Assembly: GCF_030867095.1 (NCBI RefSeq)
Contig: NC_081825.1
Span: forward strand, 49,466,501 to 49,530,500
DNA length: 64,000 bases
Source of the DNA: Alligator mississippiensis
Lineage: Eukaryota > Chordata > Crocodylia > Alligatoridae
Reading direction: 5' to 3'
The position numbers and the translations under genes are program-made. Below the pieces are notes generated by a model. That model saw only the letters and a program-made list of their open reading frames with translations, was not told the origin of the DNA and did not search any database. Below, piece after piece: positions 1 to 10,603 of the stretch; position 1 is the first letter of the stretch, and every line of letters starts with the position of its first letter.

Positions 1-1733
1 AAATGGGCAGAAACAATTGGTGACAGACAGGGGGGACAAGGCTGAACTCCTCAATGAGTTCTTTGCCTCGGTGTTCCTAAGTGAGGGGCACGACAAGTCT
101 CTCAATGGGGTTGTAGAGAGGCAGCAGCAAGGCGCCAGACTTCCATGCGTAGACCCTGAAATGGTGCAGAGTCATTTGGAAGAACTGGATGCCTTTAAGT
201 CGGCAGGCCCGGATGAGCTCCATCCAAGGGTGCTGAAGGCACTGGCCGACATCATTGCAGAGCCACTGGCGGGAATATTTGAAAGCTCATGGCGCACGGG
301 CCAAGTCCTGGAGGACTGGAAAAGGGCCAACGTGGTCCCCATTTTTAAAAAGGGGAGGAAGGAGGACCCGGGCAACTATAGACCTGTCAGTCTCACCTCC
401 ATCCTTGGCAAAGTCTTTGAAAAAATTATCAAGGCTCACATTTGTGAGAGCCCAGCAGGACAAATTATGCTGAGGAGAAATCAGCACGGGTTCGTGGCAG
501 GCAGATCGTGCCTGACCAATCTAGTTTCTTTTTATGACCAGGTTACGAAATGCCTGGACACAGGAGGAGGGGTGGATGTCGTATACTTAGACTTCAGGAA
601 GGCCTTTGATACGGTATCCCACCCCATACTGGTGAACAAGTTAAGAGGCTGTGACTTGGATGACTACACAGTCCGGTGGGTGGCGAATTGGCTGGAGGGT
701 TGCACCCAGAGAGTCATGGTGGATGGATCGGTTTCAACCTGGAAGGGTGTGGGCAGTGGGGTCCCGCAGGGCTCGGTCCTTGGACCGATACTCTTTAATG
801 TCTTCATCAGTGACTTGGACGAGGGAGTGAAATGTACTCTGTCCAAGTTTGCAGATGACACAAAGCTATGGGGAGATGTGGACACGCCGGAGGGCAGGGA
901 ACAGCTGCAAGCTGATCTGGACAGGTTGGACAAGTGGGCAGAAAACAACAGAATGCAATTCAACAAGGAGAAATGCAAAGTGCTGCACCTAGGGAGGAAG
1001 AATGTCCAGCACACCTACAGCCTAGGGAATGACCTGCTGGGTGGCACAGAAGTGGAAAGGGATCTTGGAGTCCTAGCGGACTCCAAGATGAACATGAGTC
1101 GGCAGTGTGACAAAGCCATCAAAAAAGCCAATGGCACTTTATCGTGCATCAGCAGATGCATGACGAATAGGTCCAAGGAGGTGATACTTCCCCTCTATCG
1201 GGCGCTGGTCAGACCGCAGCTGGAGTACTGCGTGCAATTCTGGGCACCGCAATTCAAGAGGGATGCGGATAACCTGGAGAGGGTCCAGAGAAGGGCCACT
1301 CGTATGGTTAAGGGCCTGCAGACCAAGCCCTACGAGGAGAGACTAGAGAAACTGGATCTTTTCAGCCTCCACAAGAGAAGGTTGAGAGGCGACCTTGTGG
1401 CTGCCTATAAGTTCATCACGGGGGCACAGAAGGGAATTGGTGAGTATTTATTCACCAAGGCGCCCCCACGGGTTACAAGAAATAATGGCCACAAGCTAGC
1501 AGAGAGCAGATTTAGACTGGACATTAGGAGGAACTTCTTCACAGTTAGAGTGGCCAGGGTCTGGAACGGGCTCCCAAGGGAGGTGGTGCTCTCCCCTACC
1601 CTGGGGGTCTTCAAGAGGAGGTCAGATGAGCAACTAGCTGGGGTCATCTAGACCCAGCACTCTTTCCTGCTTATGCAGGGGGTCGGACTCGATGATCTAT
1701 TGAGGTCCCTTCCGACCCTAACATCTATGAATC
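1..1733 (+). mobile_element. CR1 LINE, 3' part, left end outside window
   Basis: This is the 3' portion of a chicken-repeat-1 type non-LTR retrotransposon. It contains the reverse transcriptase, the end of ORF2 at 1651 and a short 3' UTR with the GGTCGGACTCGATGATC block, and it closes with ATCTATGAATCTA at about 1718-1733, the short tail repeat typical of reptile CR1. The reading frame enters the window already open, so the endonuclease and 5' UTR, if present, lie to the left. Other copies of the same type of tail occur at 6378, 23586 and (minus) 57708. The uninterrupted frame suggests a young insertion; full length cannot be judged. Confidence 0.95.
17..1651 (+). CDS. CR1 ORF2 reverse transcriptase, N-terminus outside window
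   Basis: This encodes the reverse transcriptase that copies CR1 RNA by target-primed reverse transcription. Numbering from base 17, the fingers region (KSAGPDELHP, FKKGRKEDPGNYRPVSLTS) comes first. Motif A (YLDFRKAFDTVSH) is near residue 190, motif B (GVPQGSVLGPILFN) near 247, and the catalytic FADD of motif C is near 278 (bases 848-859). A thumb/C-terminal region follows and ends LAGVI-stop. The apparent start at 17 is a TTG and is not a true start: the frame is open upstream to the edge. Full CR1 ORF2 also has an N-terminal apurinic-like endonuclease, which is not in view. No stop or frameshift is seen across about 545 codons. A CR1 reverse transcriptase is certain; activity is not. Confidence 0.95.
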   Translation: MVTDRGDKAELLNEFFASVFLSEGHDKSLNGVVERQQQGARLPCVDPEMVQSHLEELDAFKSAGPDELHPRVLKALADIIAEPLAGIFESSWRTGQVLEDWKRANVVPIFKKGRKEDPGNYRPVSLTSILGKVFEKIIKAHICESPAGQIMLRRNQHGFVAGRSCLTNLVSFYDQVTKCLDTGGGVDVVYLDFRKAFDTVSHPILVNKLRGCDLDDYTVRWVANWLEGCTQRVMVDGSVSTWKGVGSGVPQGSVLGPILFNVFISDLDEGVKCTLSKFADDTKLWGDVDTPEGREQLQADLDRLDKWAENNRMQFNKEKCKVLHLGRKNVQHTYSLGNDLLGGTEVERDLGVLADSKMNMSRQCDKAIKKANGTLSCISRCMTNRSKEVILPLYRALVRPQLEYCVQFWAPQFKRDADNLERVQRRATRMVKGLQTKPYEERLEKLDLFSLHKRRLRGDLVAAYKFITGAQKGIGEYLFTKAPPRVTRNNGHKLAESRFRLDIRRNFFTVRVARVWNGLPREVVLSPTLGVFKRRSDEQLAGVI

Positions 1734-2211
1734 TAGACTCTTGAGACCTGTAACTTGAATATTATTTTTATGAAATTGATTTTAAGGCTTTAAAATAGGT
1801 CATCAAAAATTTAAAAGAATTTGAAGTGTATATTTAAATATAGACAAACATGTTTTAAAATAAATTTTATCCACTATAACCATTAGTAACTATTAAGCAC
1901 CTTTATTAATGCAGGTAGCTGAAATAGAGGCATTTCTGGCTAGAGGTAAACATAATACCACTGCCCAAAACAAAGGCACATGTGAGAAGCTACTTAAACT
2001 TTTGAACTTTGTCTTAGTAAAGGGGTGGATGGTGTTAGAGAAAAAGAATAGGAGGAGGCAGAAAGCAGCAAGAGAGCAGTAGTAGTAGTAAGACCAAGAG
2101 AAAGACCTATGGCTACATTTATAGTAAAGTGCTGGTTGAAAGTGGCTTTAAACTGTGGGCAAAGAAATTGTCTGCTGTTATTTGATTCCTGATATATTCA
2201 AGGAACAAAAC
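1734..2211. other. No feature recognised
   Basis: AT-rich sequence directly after the CR1 tail. I see no coding potential, RNA gene or named repeat here. Confidence 0.6.
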
Positions 2212-2986
2212 CAGGGTGAATTTGATTTAAATCAAATCAATTTAAATCACAATTTAAATCACTGGTCAAGAAGCCTCAATGTAATCATGATTTTCTACTA
2301 AAAGTGCTTTCTTGTTTGGTATAACCTCGATTAAAATATTCCCAAACAGAATCTCTTTTATGGCCAGGCCTGGCAAGCCTGCTGCCATAATAGGTTTTCC
2401 CTTCTATCATACCATTCCTTAGCTAGATCTCAAATCAATGGAAAGGCTATACTCAGAAACTTCTCTTTCAAGATTTCTGGAATATTCTGCTCATAATGTT
2501 TCTCTTGTCCCTCCCCTCCTTGCATTTATCTCCAGATTCTTCCTCCTTGCCCAGATCTACTCCACCCACAACAAACCTCTATTTATTTAACTTCCTGAAA
2601 CTTTGTACTTTTAGAGAGAGGTAAGGGCTTGACTGTGTATACACAAACATGCAGAGAGACAAGAGGGATGATGGGCAGGTAATCAGGTTTGTTATCTCTC
2701 ATCTCCATAGACTGCTGTTAACAAGGATATTATCACCACTGGAGACACAAACTCACAACTTGAGAACTGAAACTAAGCATCACAGAGATGCTTAAAGGTA
2801 TCTTTTAGAATGATCACTGAGTCCCACTGGTAGTGTTCTGCAATTTCAGTTTTTATTTTCAAAAAATAATTCTGGGAATTTTTCAGGGTTTATTTTCCAA
2901 ACATAAAAACCGATCTGAAATTGGGATAAAAGGAAGAAAAGAAAAATAAATAAATAACTAATCAGTGAAAATGCTAATATTAGATA

Positions 2987-3520
2987 CAGTAAAAGCCCTG
3001 TTATCCCCAACACAAGTGAGGAATGATCGGTGCCAGTAATCTAAAAATGCCGGTTACCTGAGGCACAGGGGTTTCTGGCCAGACGTGGAGCAGGAGGCTT
3101 GGGGTTGGCAGTGCAGCAGGGAGCAAAGCAGTGTGGCACCCCACTGCTTTCAGCAGCACAGCAGACAGCAAAGCAGCACGGCACAGTACTATGTGCATCC
3201 TGCCTCTTTCAACTGTGCAGCAGGCAGCAGAGCAGCACGGCATGGCACTGCGTGCATCCCGCTGCTTTCAGCGGTGCTTCATGAGGCAAAGCAGCGCAGC
3301 ACCATGTGCATCCCACTGCTTTTAGCAGCGTAGCAGGAGGCAAAGTGCTACGTGCATCCTGTTGCTTTAGCGGCGCAGCAGGCAGCAAAGCAGCATGGCA
3401 CAGTATGAAATGAAAAACAGGTGTAAAATCAGTAAAAACCGAAAAACTATAGTTAAAGAATATCAGATAATTTATTGGTGAAATTCGGTAAAAACCAAAA
3501 ATGCGGAACACTACCCACTG
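2987..3520 (+). mobile_element. Tigger/pogo-like DNA transposon, non-autonomous
   Basis: The left end is CAGTAAAAGCCCTGTTATCC, preceded by TA, as expected for pogo/Tigger insertions. The right end, read on the minus strand, is CAGTGGGTAGTGTTCCGCAT, and inner blocks carry the typical CGGTAAAAACC and GCCGGTTACC motifs. The middle is replaced by a minisatellite and no transposase frame remains. A TA duplicate on the right is not visible, so the right edge is approximate. Confidence 0.55.
3115..3410. repeat. Minisatellite, roughly 60-bp unit, about 4-5 copies
   Basis: Repeats of a unit built from GCAGCAGGCAGCAAAGCAGC, GGCACAGTA and TGTGCATCCTGCTGCTTT follow one another with small length changes. 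The open frames across it are products of the repeat and are not called as genes. Confidence 0.75.
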
Positions 3521-3857
3521 GGTTAAGTGGTTTTCTTTAGTCTTTGCTAATCTATAGAGGAGCTTCTGGGAACCCCATAAGATTAGGCCCCTAAAATAGT
3601 CCATTTCCTGTTGTGACCTATTCATAAAAGTTTTCTAAAAGAAGTTAAATTAATATATTGTCTCAAATAGTATATAGTAAGAAGTTATAATCCCTATTCT
3701 ATGATGATGTCTTTGAACTCTAGCGTATCTTAAATTAAAACTATCTTTACAGAGGATTATTTTTTTTAAAGCATCTTACATTTAAAAAAAAATAGTTACA
3801 TTAAAAAATCTGATTTTTTTAACCAAATTTTAATCTCTGATTTTTATCCACCTTAAA

Positions 3858-4370
3858 CAAAAATTTAGATGTTCTTTAGTTATTAAGAGAATTGCATTAA
3901 AGAAATTAGGACACGTCATTTCTCCCATAATTGAAACATAGGTCCTGGAATTCTGACTAACTGCTAGGCAAAAGAGAAGTAACGTAGTTTTCTATTAGTA
4001 AACAGCACATCAGCTGATGTGACTGTTATACGCAGGAAGTAAACAGGAAAGAAAACTAGACAGAAAGTCACACGATGAAAGAACAAAATGATAGTTGTCA
4101 GCAGTGTCTCCTGAGGCAGAGCACGGTGTTGAACTACACCTTAAATCAAGGATCCTGGTTTTCACGGTTTAAAAACCCTAAATTCTCTGATTAAAAAGCT
4201 TAAAATTCACATTTTTCTGCAAGTAAAATGAAATGCAACTCTACATATAGGTATCAGTTGAACATAATGTTTTAAAGCAGTTTGGAAGCCTACCAGTGCC
4301 TCAATAATTATAATAAAATAAATTCTAAATACCTATATATTTTGGCATTTGATTTTGGTTGTTTTATCAT
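3858..4370. other. No feature recognised
   Basis: AT-rich, apparently single-copy sequence. No gene or repeat family identified. Confidence 0.55.
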
Positions 4371-5530
4371 GGAAAAATCAGAGCTCCTTCTTGCTCCCCA
4401 GGACACAGGTCCAGCTGCAGCTGTGCCCCCCACTGCGCTGTAGCACTGAGTATGCCAATATGCCGGTGCCCTGACCTTGCCCATGCCAGTGCCCCTCACT
4501 CCCAATCCACAGCTCCCCCAACCCTGCTGGTGCCCTTCACTCCCAACCCGCAGCCCTCTGCCCCCTGCCAGCCCTGCCAGAGAGGCTCCCAGCTGACAGG
4601 GCTATGGGACCTGCTAGCTGCTGCAGCCAGAGCGGAGGGCTAAACCTGGCCCACCCCGTCTTGGGCAGCACAGCCAGTGCAAAACCAAGAAGAGCCCATG
4701 GAGGCCAAGAGAGGATGTGGGCTTCCCACTGCAGGGCTCTCCACCCTGCTGCCCTCTCCGTGATGGCCTCTGCAGCCCAGCAGGTAGGACCTAGAGTGGG
4801 AGGGCTGAGCAGGACAGGGAGGCTCGGTGCTGCTGCTGCCACCACGAGCCCTGCACCAGCTGCACTGCCAAGGTGAGGCACCCCCTGCCTGGCAGCAGAG
4901 GGGGCAGCGGTGCAGAGTTATGTCCCCCACCCCGCTGCTGCCAAGAGGGCAGGGGGCATCTTGCCATGACAGCGCAACTGGCACAGGGCTCCCGGCAGCA
5001 CCAAAGCTTCCCACTCTGCTCCACCCTCACATACCAGGTCCCACCTGTTAGGCTGCAGGGGCCCCAGGGGGGAGGGGAGCAGGGCAAGAAGCCCCAAGCC
5101 CCACAGTGGGCAGCGTGCATCCTCCCTCACCCTGTGCACAAATCCTGGAGGGCACAATCCCTACCCCATGCTGCCCTGATGCGTTGCCTCTTGCACCCGA
5201 CCCCTCCCCAGGAGTGCACACAGCAGCTCTTTCCTGCTCTCCCGCCAGGCCCTGCAGCCACACATTCCAGCCACAGCCCTAGATACCACACCAGGTGAGC
5301 ATCACCCCCAGCCCCAGCTGCCTACTCTGCCCTACTCCCTCCCTCACTGTGGCTGCCTCAGTCTGGCCCCCTCTCTCCCCCCACCATAGACTTACCTGCA
5401 GGCAGCTGGAAGAGCTGCTCTCCACCACTGCCTGGCTGTATTGCTGGCCACATGCATGTGTGCACATGCATAACGCACACGGTGCCCCCTGAGTCCTGCT
5501 TCCCCCAGCCCCAAGCAGCCCTTACAAGGT
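4371..5530. other. GC-rich low-complexity stretch with shadow frames
   Basis: This stretch is rich in CTGCTGCC, CCCCACCC and GGCAGCA runs and poor in CpG. Long open frames occur on both strands because stop codons are rare in such composition. A good minus-strand donor-like site (CTGCAG|GTAAGT) lies at about 5393-5402, but no exon with a recognisable product precedes it. It is most likely the GC-rich interior of an old repeat. Confidence 0.5.
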
Positions 5531-5902
5531 GCAACTCTGCCAGCTTGCAAGGAAAAACCTAGTTTGCTACATTTTTCTCCTTTAAAAGAGAAAATCTGTG
5601 CTTTCCCATGGCAAACATAAAACCTGGATCCCTGCTCATTATACATCTGTTAGGGAAGACAAATTCCCTAATTTAAACAAGATTTGAGATGCAACATTTC
5701 AGTTCCTTGCCTACCCCCTACCTATTTCTGAATTAAATGCACTTAATGGTCTGCTTAAAATTTTCTGCCAGTCCTATCTTACACGACTCCTCTGAAAGAA
5801 AAAAAAAGCCTCCAGTTAATGCTTCCCAAATAAGTCACCTTCTACTAACAGCAATTATTACAAGTTATAGTTATTACTGGATAGCCTCTGTACTATCTGC
5901 TG
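5531..5902. other. No feature recognised
   Basis: AT-rich sequence without a recognisable gene or repeat. Confidence 0.5.
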
Positions 5903-6075
5903 CAGTGGGGGGCAACCTTTTTGGCAAGCATGCTACAAGATAAAGCCTCACACACTCCACAAGAACCATTCCAATCCCCTGCCCCGCATTCATCTGCTGC
6001 TCTGCTTTTTGCTCCCTGTATTCCCTGCCCTGTGGATCTACTACATACTAGAAGTGCCGCAGGTTGACTGCCCTT
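5903..6075 (+). mobile_element. hAT-like DNA transposon fragment
   Basis: The left tip CAGTGGGGGGCAACCTTTTTGGC is hAT-like. The right side (GTGCCGCAGGTTGACTGCCC) resembles the inverse of the same tip. No convincing 8-bp target duplication is seen, so the limits are approximate. Confidence 0.45.
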
Positions 6076-6377
6076 CACCTCCTATTTTAGAGATTCTACA
6101 TTCTGAGCAGGGTGCTAATATAGGCTTTAGTTCTTTTTACCACTCCTTAAAACATCTCATCTGACATTCAATCTGTCAAGCAATCTATATACCCTTGTGA
6201 CACACCCCAGCCCTGGATACAGTCTAGGTGAGCCTTTAAGACTCACACTAAGGGTGTTCTCACACCTTTGTGGTACCCTTCTGTCCCAAACCCTCTTTTC
6301 CTGCTGTCTACTGCTTGGCCACTGAGGACCAACTTCTTGGCTTGGGGCACTTCAGTGTAACCAGTCTTGCTCAGGCA

Positions 6378-6425
6378 TTGATCTATTGAGGTCCCTTCCC
6401 ACCCTAACATCTATGAATCTATGAA
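6378..6425 (+). repeat. CR1 3' tail fragment
   Basis: About 48 bp matching the last part of the CR1 copy at the left edge: GATCTATTGAGGTCCCTTCC, then CATCTATGAATCTATGAA. This is an extreme 5' truncation. Confidence 0.85.
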
Positions 6426-8469
6426 TTGCCAGCTCTTAGCAGAAGTGGTTTTGCCAGCTAAAGAATCATACCCTTGTCCAGTCACGTGCTCAGAAAAAAT
6501 GAATTCCCCTTTGCACAGAATGGGCAAACCTGTACAGTCAGATAGTCTGGAATCACAAGCATCACCAACAAGTGGTTTGTAAAAAGATAACAACCAATAT
6601 TTTAAGAACAAGTATAAGAAGTCAGTGACCATATATTGAGATCTAGACAGAGATAAGATAAAACAAACACAAGAAAATACAAGAATAACCAGTTCTTCCT
6701 CTGCACCTTACATCCAAGGATGCAGTCCCTACCAAACTTTTTAATGCATTAAAATGTAGCTTCTGTCTCCGACTTCCCTGCCAGAGCCTTCTACAAGTCC
6801 TCCTGTCGGCTCCGGGACTTCAGCCTCCCCTATACCTAGAGAAACTGAAGACAATAACCTGCTCTCAAAGCAGGCTTAAGTACAGTTTCCTATCTGAGCA
6901 GGCATATGCCACCTCATGAATTCTTACGGGGGCAACACTATGTCTGTAACTTCCTGCCCCCACCTAAACAAGAATGTTTGCTAGAGCAGAAGTCTTTCCT
7001 GTTCTAATCAGAACAAAGGGAATACATGGTCCTTTCAGACAGAGATTTGCTAATCCAATGCATTACCTCTCCTCCAGACCCATCCCTAGGGGTGTACAGG
7101 TCCCAGGGCACATCAGCCTGTGCAAGGCCAGGGTGTGGTTTGCAGCCAGAGCGCAGAGGTAAGCAGCCAGAGCTAACGGCGCACAGCGGTCTGTACGGTA
7201 CTGTCCTCAGGGCCCCCCAAAGCATGGGGCCTGGGGTAGCCACCCTGATTCGCTGCCCCTCCCCCCGACAGCCCTGCTCTCCTCCCCCCATAGTTTGAGT
7301 AGCCAGAGACACTTCTTTTAGAGTGTAATTCAACATTGTCTGTCTCAGAGCAGGTCCACATGGGAGACTCAATGACTCAAGTTAAATACTAATTCCAAGT
7401 CATTACCTCTTCTCCATGTGAGTAAGTGAGGGCCACATAAGTAAGTCACTGCCTCACAAAAACAGCTTTGGCTATAATATAATGTTATATCAAGATTACA
7501 TGCATGTCAAATACTACAATGCACAGAAGCATAAGAATAAGGTTGCGTACAGCTTGATGTTATCTATACATAGGGATTACATATGCCTTATCACTCAGTA
7601 AAATACACCCAAGAAAAAAAAAAAATGACATCCCACAAACCCCCAGTTCCTGGCAACCCAATTTCTATTTTCTTTTCTTGTAACGTTTATTAGCCTAAGA
7701 AAATAAAAAATTCTCTCTTCCCTAGACACTTGAGAACATAAATATTCATCCTTGAAGCTGTTCATTAGAAAGTCTGCTTCCAGAAACACTTCATTTACAG
7801 TTAAGAATACCAGTCAGTTTAAAAAACATAACAAAACAAAAAACTAAAGCCATTTTTGGCTTTCGCATTTCACTTTTTGCTTGCTTTCCCCACGTACTTG
7901 GATACCATATTAGAATTACTTTTAGCTTATGCCCTTCACTAACTATTTAAAATTAAGACATTGTGAGACTGGAATTGCAATGTTTTCCTTCTGACTTGGA
8001 GGGAATAGGAACTGGGCCATGAGAAGACCAACACTTAAACTTCCATCTAGGTGAGAAGACATCATTTCAACCAGACAAGACTCAGATCCATAATACTTAT
8101 TCACTACTGGAAAATAAAATATGTTTTTATTATAATCTATTTTAAGATTTAAGTCAACAACTGAAGATACTGAAAATCAGTGTGCTGCAAACTTGGATAA
8201 TTTCTTTAAATCTCCAGATGTTCTCTACAGATTCACTTCAATACTTAATTTCCACACTGCACAGAATAGGATTTAGATTTTTAAAAATGCTGCTACCCTT
8301 TTGGTCCTAAAGTCAAGAAGCAGGTAATAGTTACAAGCCAAGACAGAAAGTGGCTCAAACAGAGCAGCAGCAAGCAAAGCATGCATACACCCTTGCATTC
8401 TTTGCCTCATGCAAGCAAGGGAATCCCCTCAGAACAAAGACATCAAGACTCCTGATAACTTCTACTTAC
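6426..8469. other. No firm feature
   Basis: AT-rich, mostly unique-looking DNA. A short minus-strand stretch at about 7074-7092 is bordered by splice-like sites but is too short to call. Simple A-runs occur near 7611-7625. If the minus-strand exon chain starting in the CpG island is real, this is intron or holds later exons that I could not recognise. Confidence 0.5.
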
Positions 8470-8527
8470 TTGGTGATCCCAACAGACAGAAAATAAGGAA
8501 GAAACAATCACCTTGAGCAATTTTCCC
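8470..8527 (-). CDS. Candidate exon 3 of an unrecognised minus-strand gene
   Basis: This 58-base segment is preceded on the minus strand by a strong acceptor-like tract (TGTAATTTTTCCTGTCCCATAG) and followed by a donor (CCAA|GTAAGTAG). In the phase left by candidate exon 2 it reads without a stop and encodes a hydrophobic stretch (KIAQGDCFFLIFCLLGSP). I recognise no protein family. A second phase is also open, so coding is unproven. The evidence is only splice-site quality and phase compatibility with the segments at 10534-10583 and 12062-12143. Confidence 0.22.
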
Positions 8528-8989
8528 CTATGGGACAGGAAAAATTACAATACAAACAAAAGGGCACCAAAAACATTAATTCACAAATTAATTTGTGCAG
8601 CTGACACAAAATCTAAGGTGTCAATAAGGATGGAAAGATGAGGAGATAGGAGAAGATTAGGTTTCATTATTTTTTTCTAGTTTTCAATGCCTTGGAGCCC
8701 CAGACACAGATCAAGACTCTGCTCTGAAGAATTTACAATTCCAAGTTTTTTTCATTTATGTAGTTTAGACCGGGGAATTCTCTTCAATGCCAATTTCCTA
8801 ATACAGCTTAGTCTAAATACAATGTTTGACTTGGCTTAATAAATATGCTAAATATGTTCCAAACCCTTTCTAGACGCACATAAAGTTTAAAAATTATAAT
8901 AAATTAACTTATCAGTCAGGCTCCTGGAAGACTTAAATTAATCATACAATGGGCTCTGAGGAATTTCATCACAGATCCCAAAAATCACA
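8528..8989. other. No feature recognised
   Basis: AT-rich sequence; possible intron if the minus-strand exon chain is real. Confidence 0.5.
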
Positions 8990-9032
8990 CATCCTGCCAT
9001 GCCAAATGCTCAAGATATGGCATGGCAGGATG
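8990..9032. other. Perfect 15-bp hairpin
   Basis: CATCCTGCCATGCCA at 8990-9004 is followed by a 13-base loop and its exact reverse complement at 9018-9032. The arms are GC-richer than the surroundings. It is shorter than a usual microRNA stem; a remnant of a foldback element is equally possible. Confidence 0.6.
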
Positions 9033-9580
9033 CAAGACTGTTAGGATCTGAGATAATATTCTTCAAACCACATTGCGCATCTGCTAAGGAGTGGAGAACT
9101 GGAGAATCAGGGAGCTTATCCCCAGCTCCCCATGCCACAGAGCTGTAAATGGTGTGCCTTCAGCTTGCTGCACACACACCAAGATCTGTGAGGTTCAAGT
9201 CACAGGTTCAAATTAAAGCACAACGTAAACCGGACACAAAGATTTTCTATACTTAATGTTTGGTTTACCATTTTCGTCAGGTGATAATACTGGTTGAACA
9301 TGTGGCATGTTACAATTTATTGTAAGGCTAACATGTTAATCATGAAAAATATAACATCTCTTAAGGGCCTTAATCTCATACTAGTAAAATAACAGTTGCT
9401 AGCTAATCCTACAGATAGTGTTAAACCAATGTAAGTGTCCCTACATAATATCTTACATTGATTTAGTGAAAATCAATGTGAAAAATCTATTTTAAGCCAG
9501 CACACCTTCACATAAAAGCCTAGAGACAAGCAATCTAGCAAGCACCAGAGAAAAGAGCTGTCAATATTGACTATATAGCT
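9033..9580. other. No feature recognised
   Basis: AT-rich sequence with no gene or repeat identified. Confidence 0.5.
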
Positions 9581-9852
9581 CAGTGGTGCTAAACTTTCTG
9601 GCTCCCTGGACCACAGAAGTGGCACAGGGGCATTCTGTGGGCCAAATCCCATGGGTGGGGTCAGTCCGCAGGCCAAATCCAGCATGAGTCAGTCCATCAG
9701 CCTAGATCCTGCACACTGAAGCAACCCAACACAAGGGGGCTGTGTCACCTGACCCACAGAGCTCCACACAGTTGAAGAAATTTGGTGGAGGGTAAGCAGT
9801 GGCCAGATGACATGGCTCCACATGCTAACTTCAGCTCCTGGGTCAGAGGTTG
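9581..9852 (+). mobile_element. hAT-like DNA transposon, right end unclear
   Basis: The left tip CAGTGGTGCTAAACTTTCTG, followed by GGACCACAGAAG, is a hAT-type start. ATATAGCT directly precedes it, and ATATAGTC at 9853-9860 could be an 8-bp target duplication (6 of 8). The right tip itself is not a good inverse match, so the end is tentative. Confidence 0.4.
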
Positions 9853-9860
9853 ATATAGTC

Positions 9861-10533
9861 AACACCAACCTGAAAACAGACATTTTAAGAGTCCAACGTC
9901 AAGTGGGAACTCACTCCACCCTTCCAAGATTCTTGATATGACAATTGAACTGCAAGAAAATATAGCTGAGCAAATCTTCTTAAAAAGGTGGGAAGGAAGG
10001 GCTGGAAGTAATGGAAGGGAAGGAGAAAAACTTCTGACAAATCCAAGAAGAAAAAGATTATTTTTTTTCCCCCCTTTATTTGAGGACTCTTTCAATTTAT
10101 TTTTGTTTCCTGTCATGTTTGCCATGTACAGATTTCAGAAGCCAGGCCCTGCCCATCTGAGAACACCTAGGACTGAATGATTTTTTCTGAAATTATAAAA
10201 AAAACCCTGCTCTCACTGAATGCACCACTTAAAATTCACGTGTATAATTGTCTTCAAACACAATCTAGATCTAGAAGAAAGCAGTATAATAAACACATAC
10301 AAATCTCCCTCAAGCTAACGTCTAAATGGCAGTCTCTCTTCAAGAACCTATACCTGGCTAATCACATAGCAACTAAAGAATATATAATCACGTGTCATAT
10401 ACAACAAAATACTGAGATGGCAAAAGTTAATGTAATAACTCCCTATCAATATTTTACAGAAAAGTGAATAACTGATGAATGAAAGACTTGCTAAGTTTAG
10501 AGACAAAAAGAAAAAAATCCCTCCTTCTCTTAC
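9861..10533. other. No feature recognised
   Basis: AT-rich DNA with short frames that resemble nothing I know; candidate intron. Confidence 0.5.
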
Positions 10534-10583
10534 CTTCCCAGACATACATGCCAGAAAGGAAGAAAAAAGAAATGAGCGTGAGC
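10534..10583 (-). CDS. Candidate exon 2 of an unrecognised minus-strand gene
   Basis: On the minus strand this 50-base segment follows GTTCTCTTGCCCCAG (acceptor-like) and ends GGGAAG|GTAAGAG (strong donor). Entered in the phase left by the candidate first exon (one base carried) it encodes SRSFLFSSFLACMSGK and leaves phase 0. An alternative reading uses an ATG upstream at 10603-10601: the frame then gives a 23-residue signal-peptide-like start with a hydrophobic core (LTLISFFFLSG) and a phase-1 donor, the usual arrangement after a signal peptide. Both readings use the same donor. The pyrimidine richness alone could create the hydrophobicity, so confidence is low. Confidence 0.25.
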
Positions 10584-10603
10584 CTGGGGCAAGAGAACTG
10601 CAT

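Larger units (their letters stand above)
2212..3857. mobile_element. Possible AT-rich-ended DNA transposon, split
   Basis: The left edge begins CAGGGTGAATTTGATTTAAA, and the right edge reads as its rough inverse (GATTTTTATCCACCTT, whose complement is AAGGTGGATAAAAATC). Both ends are rich in ATTTAAATC-type runs, as in a reptile DNA-transposon family I recognise only loosely. A Tigger-like element and a minisatellite lie between the ends, so this would be an older element opened by later insertions. The terminal match is short and AT-rich, so chance is a real alternative. Confidence 0.3.

Noticed and set aside
4537-5298. Several 110-140 codon frames and a good donor-like site
   Set aside because: Frames overlap on both strands in GC-rich DNA; no exon of recognisable content precedes the donor.
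5895-5999. ATCTGCTG repeated at 5895 and 5992 as a hAT target duplication
   Set aside because: The sequence before the second copy is not a hAT tip, so the match is probably chance.
8990-9032. microRNA precursor
   Set aside because: The stem is only 15 bp and pairing does not extend outward, short of a usual pre-miRNA; kept as a hairpin only.
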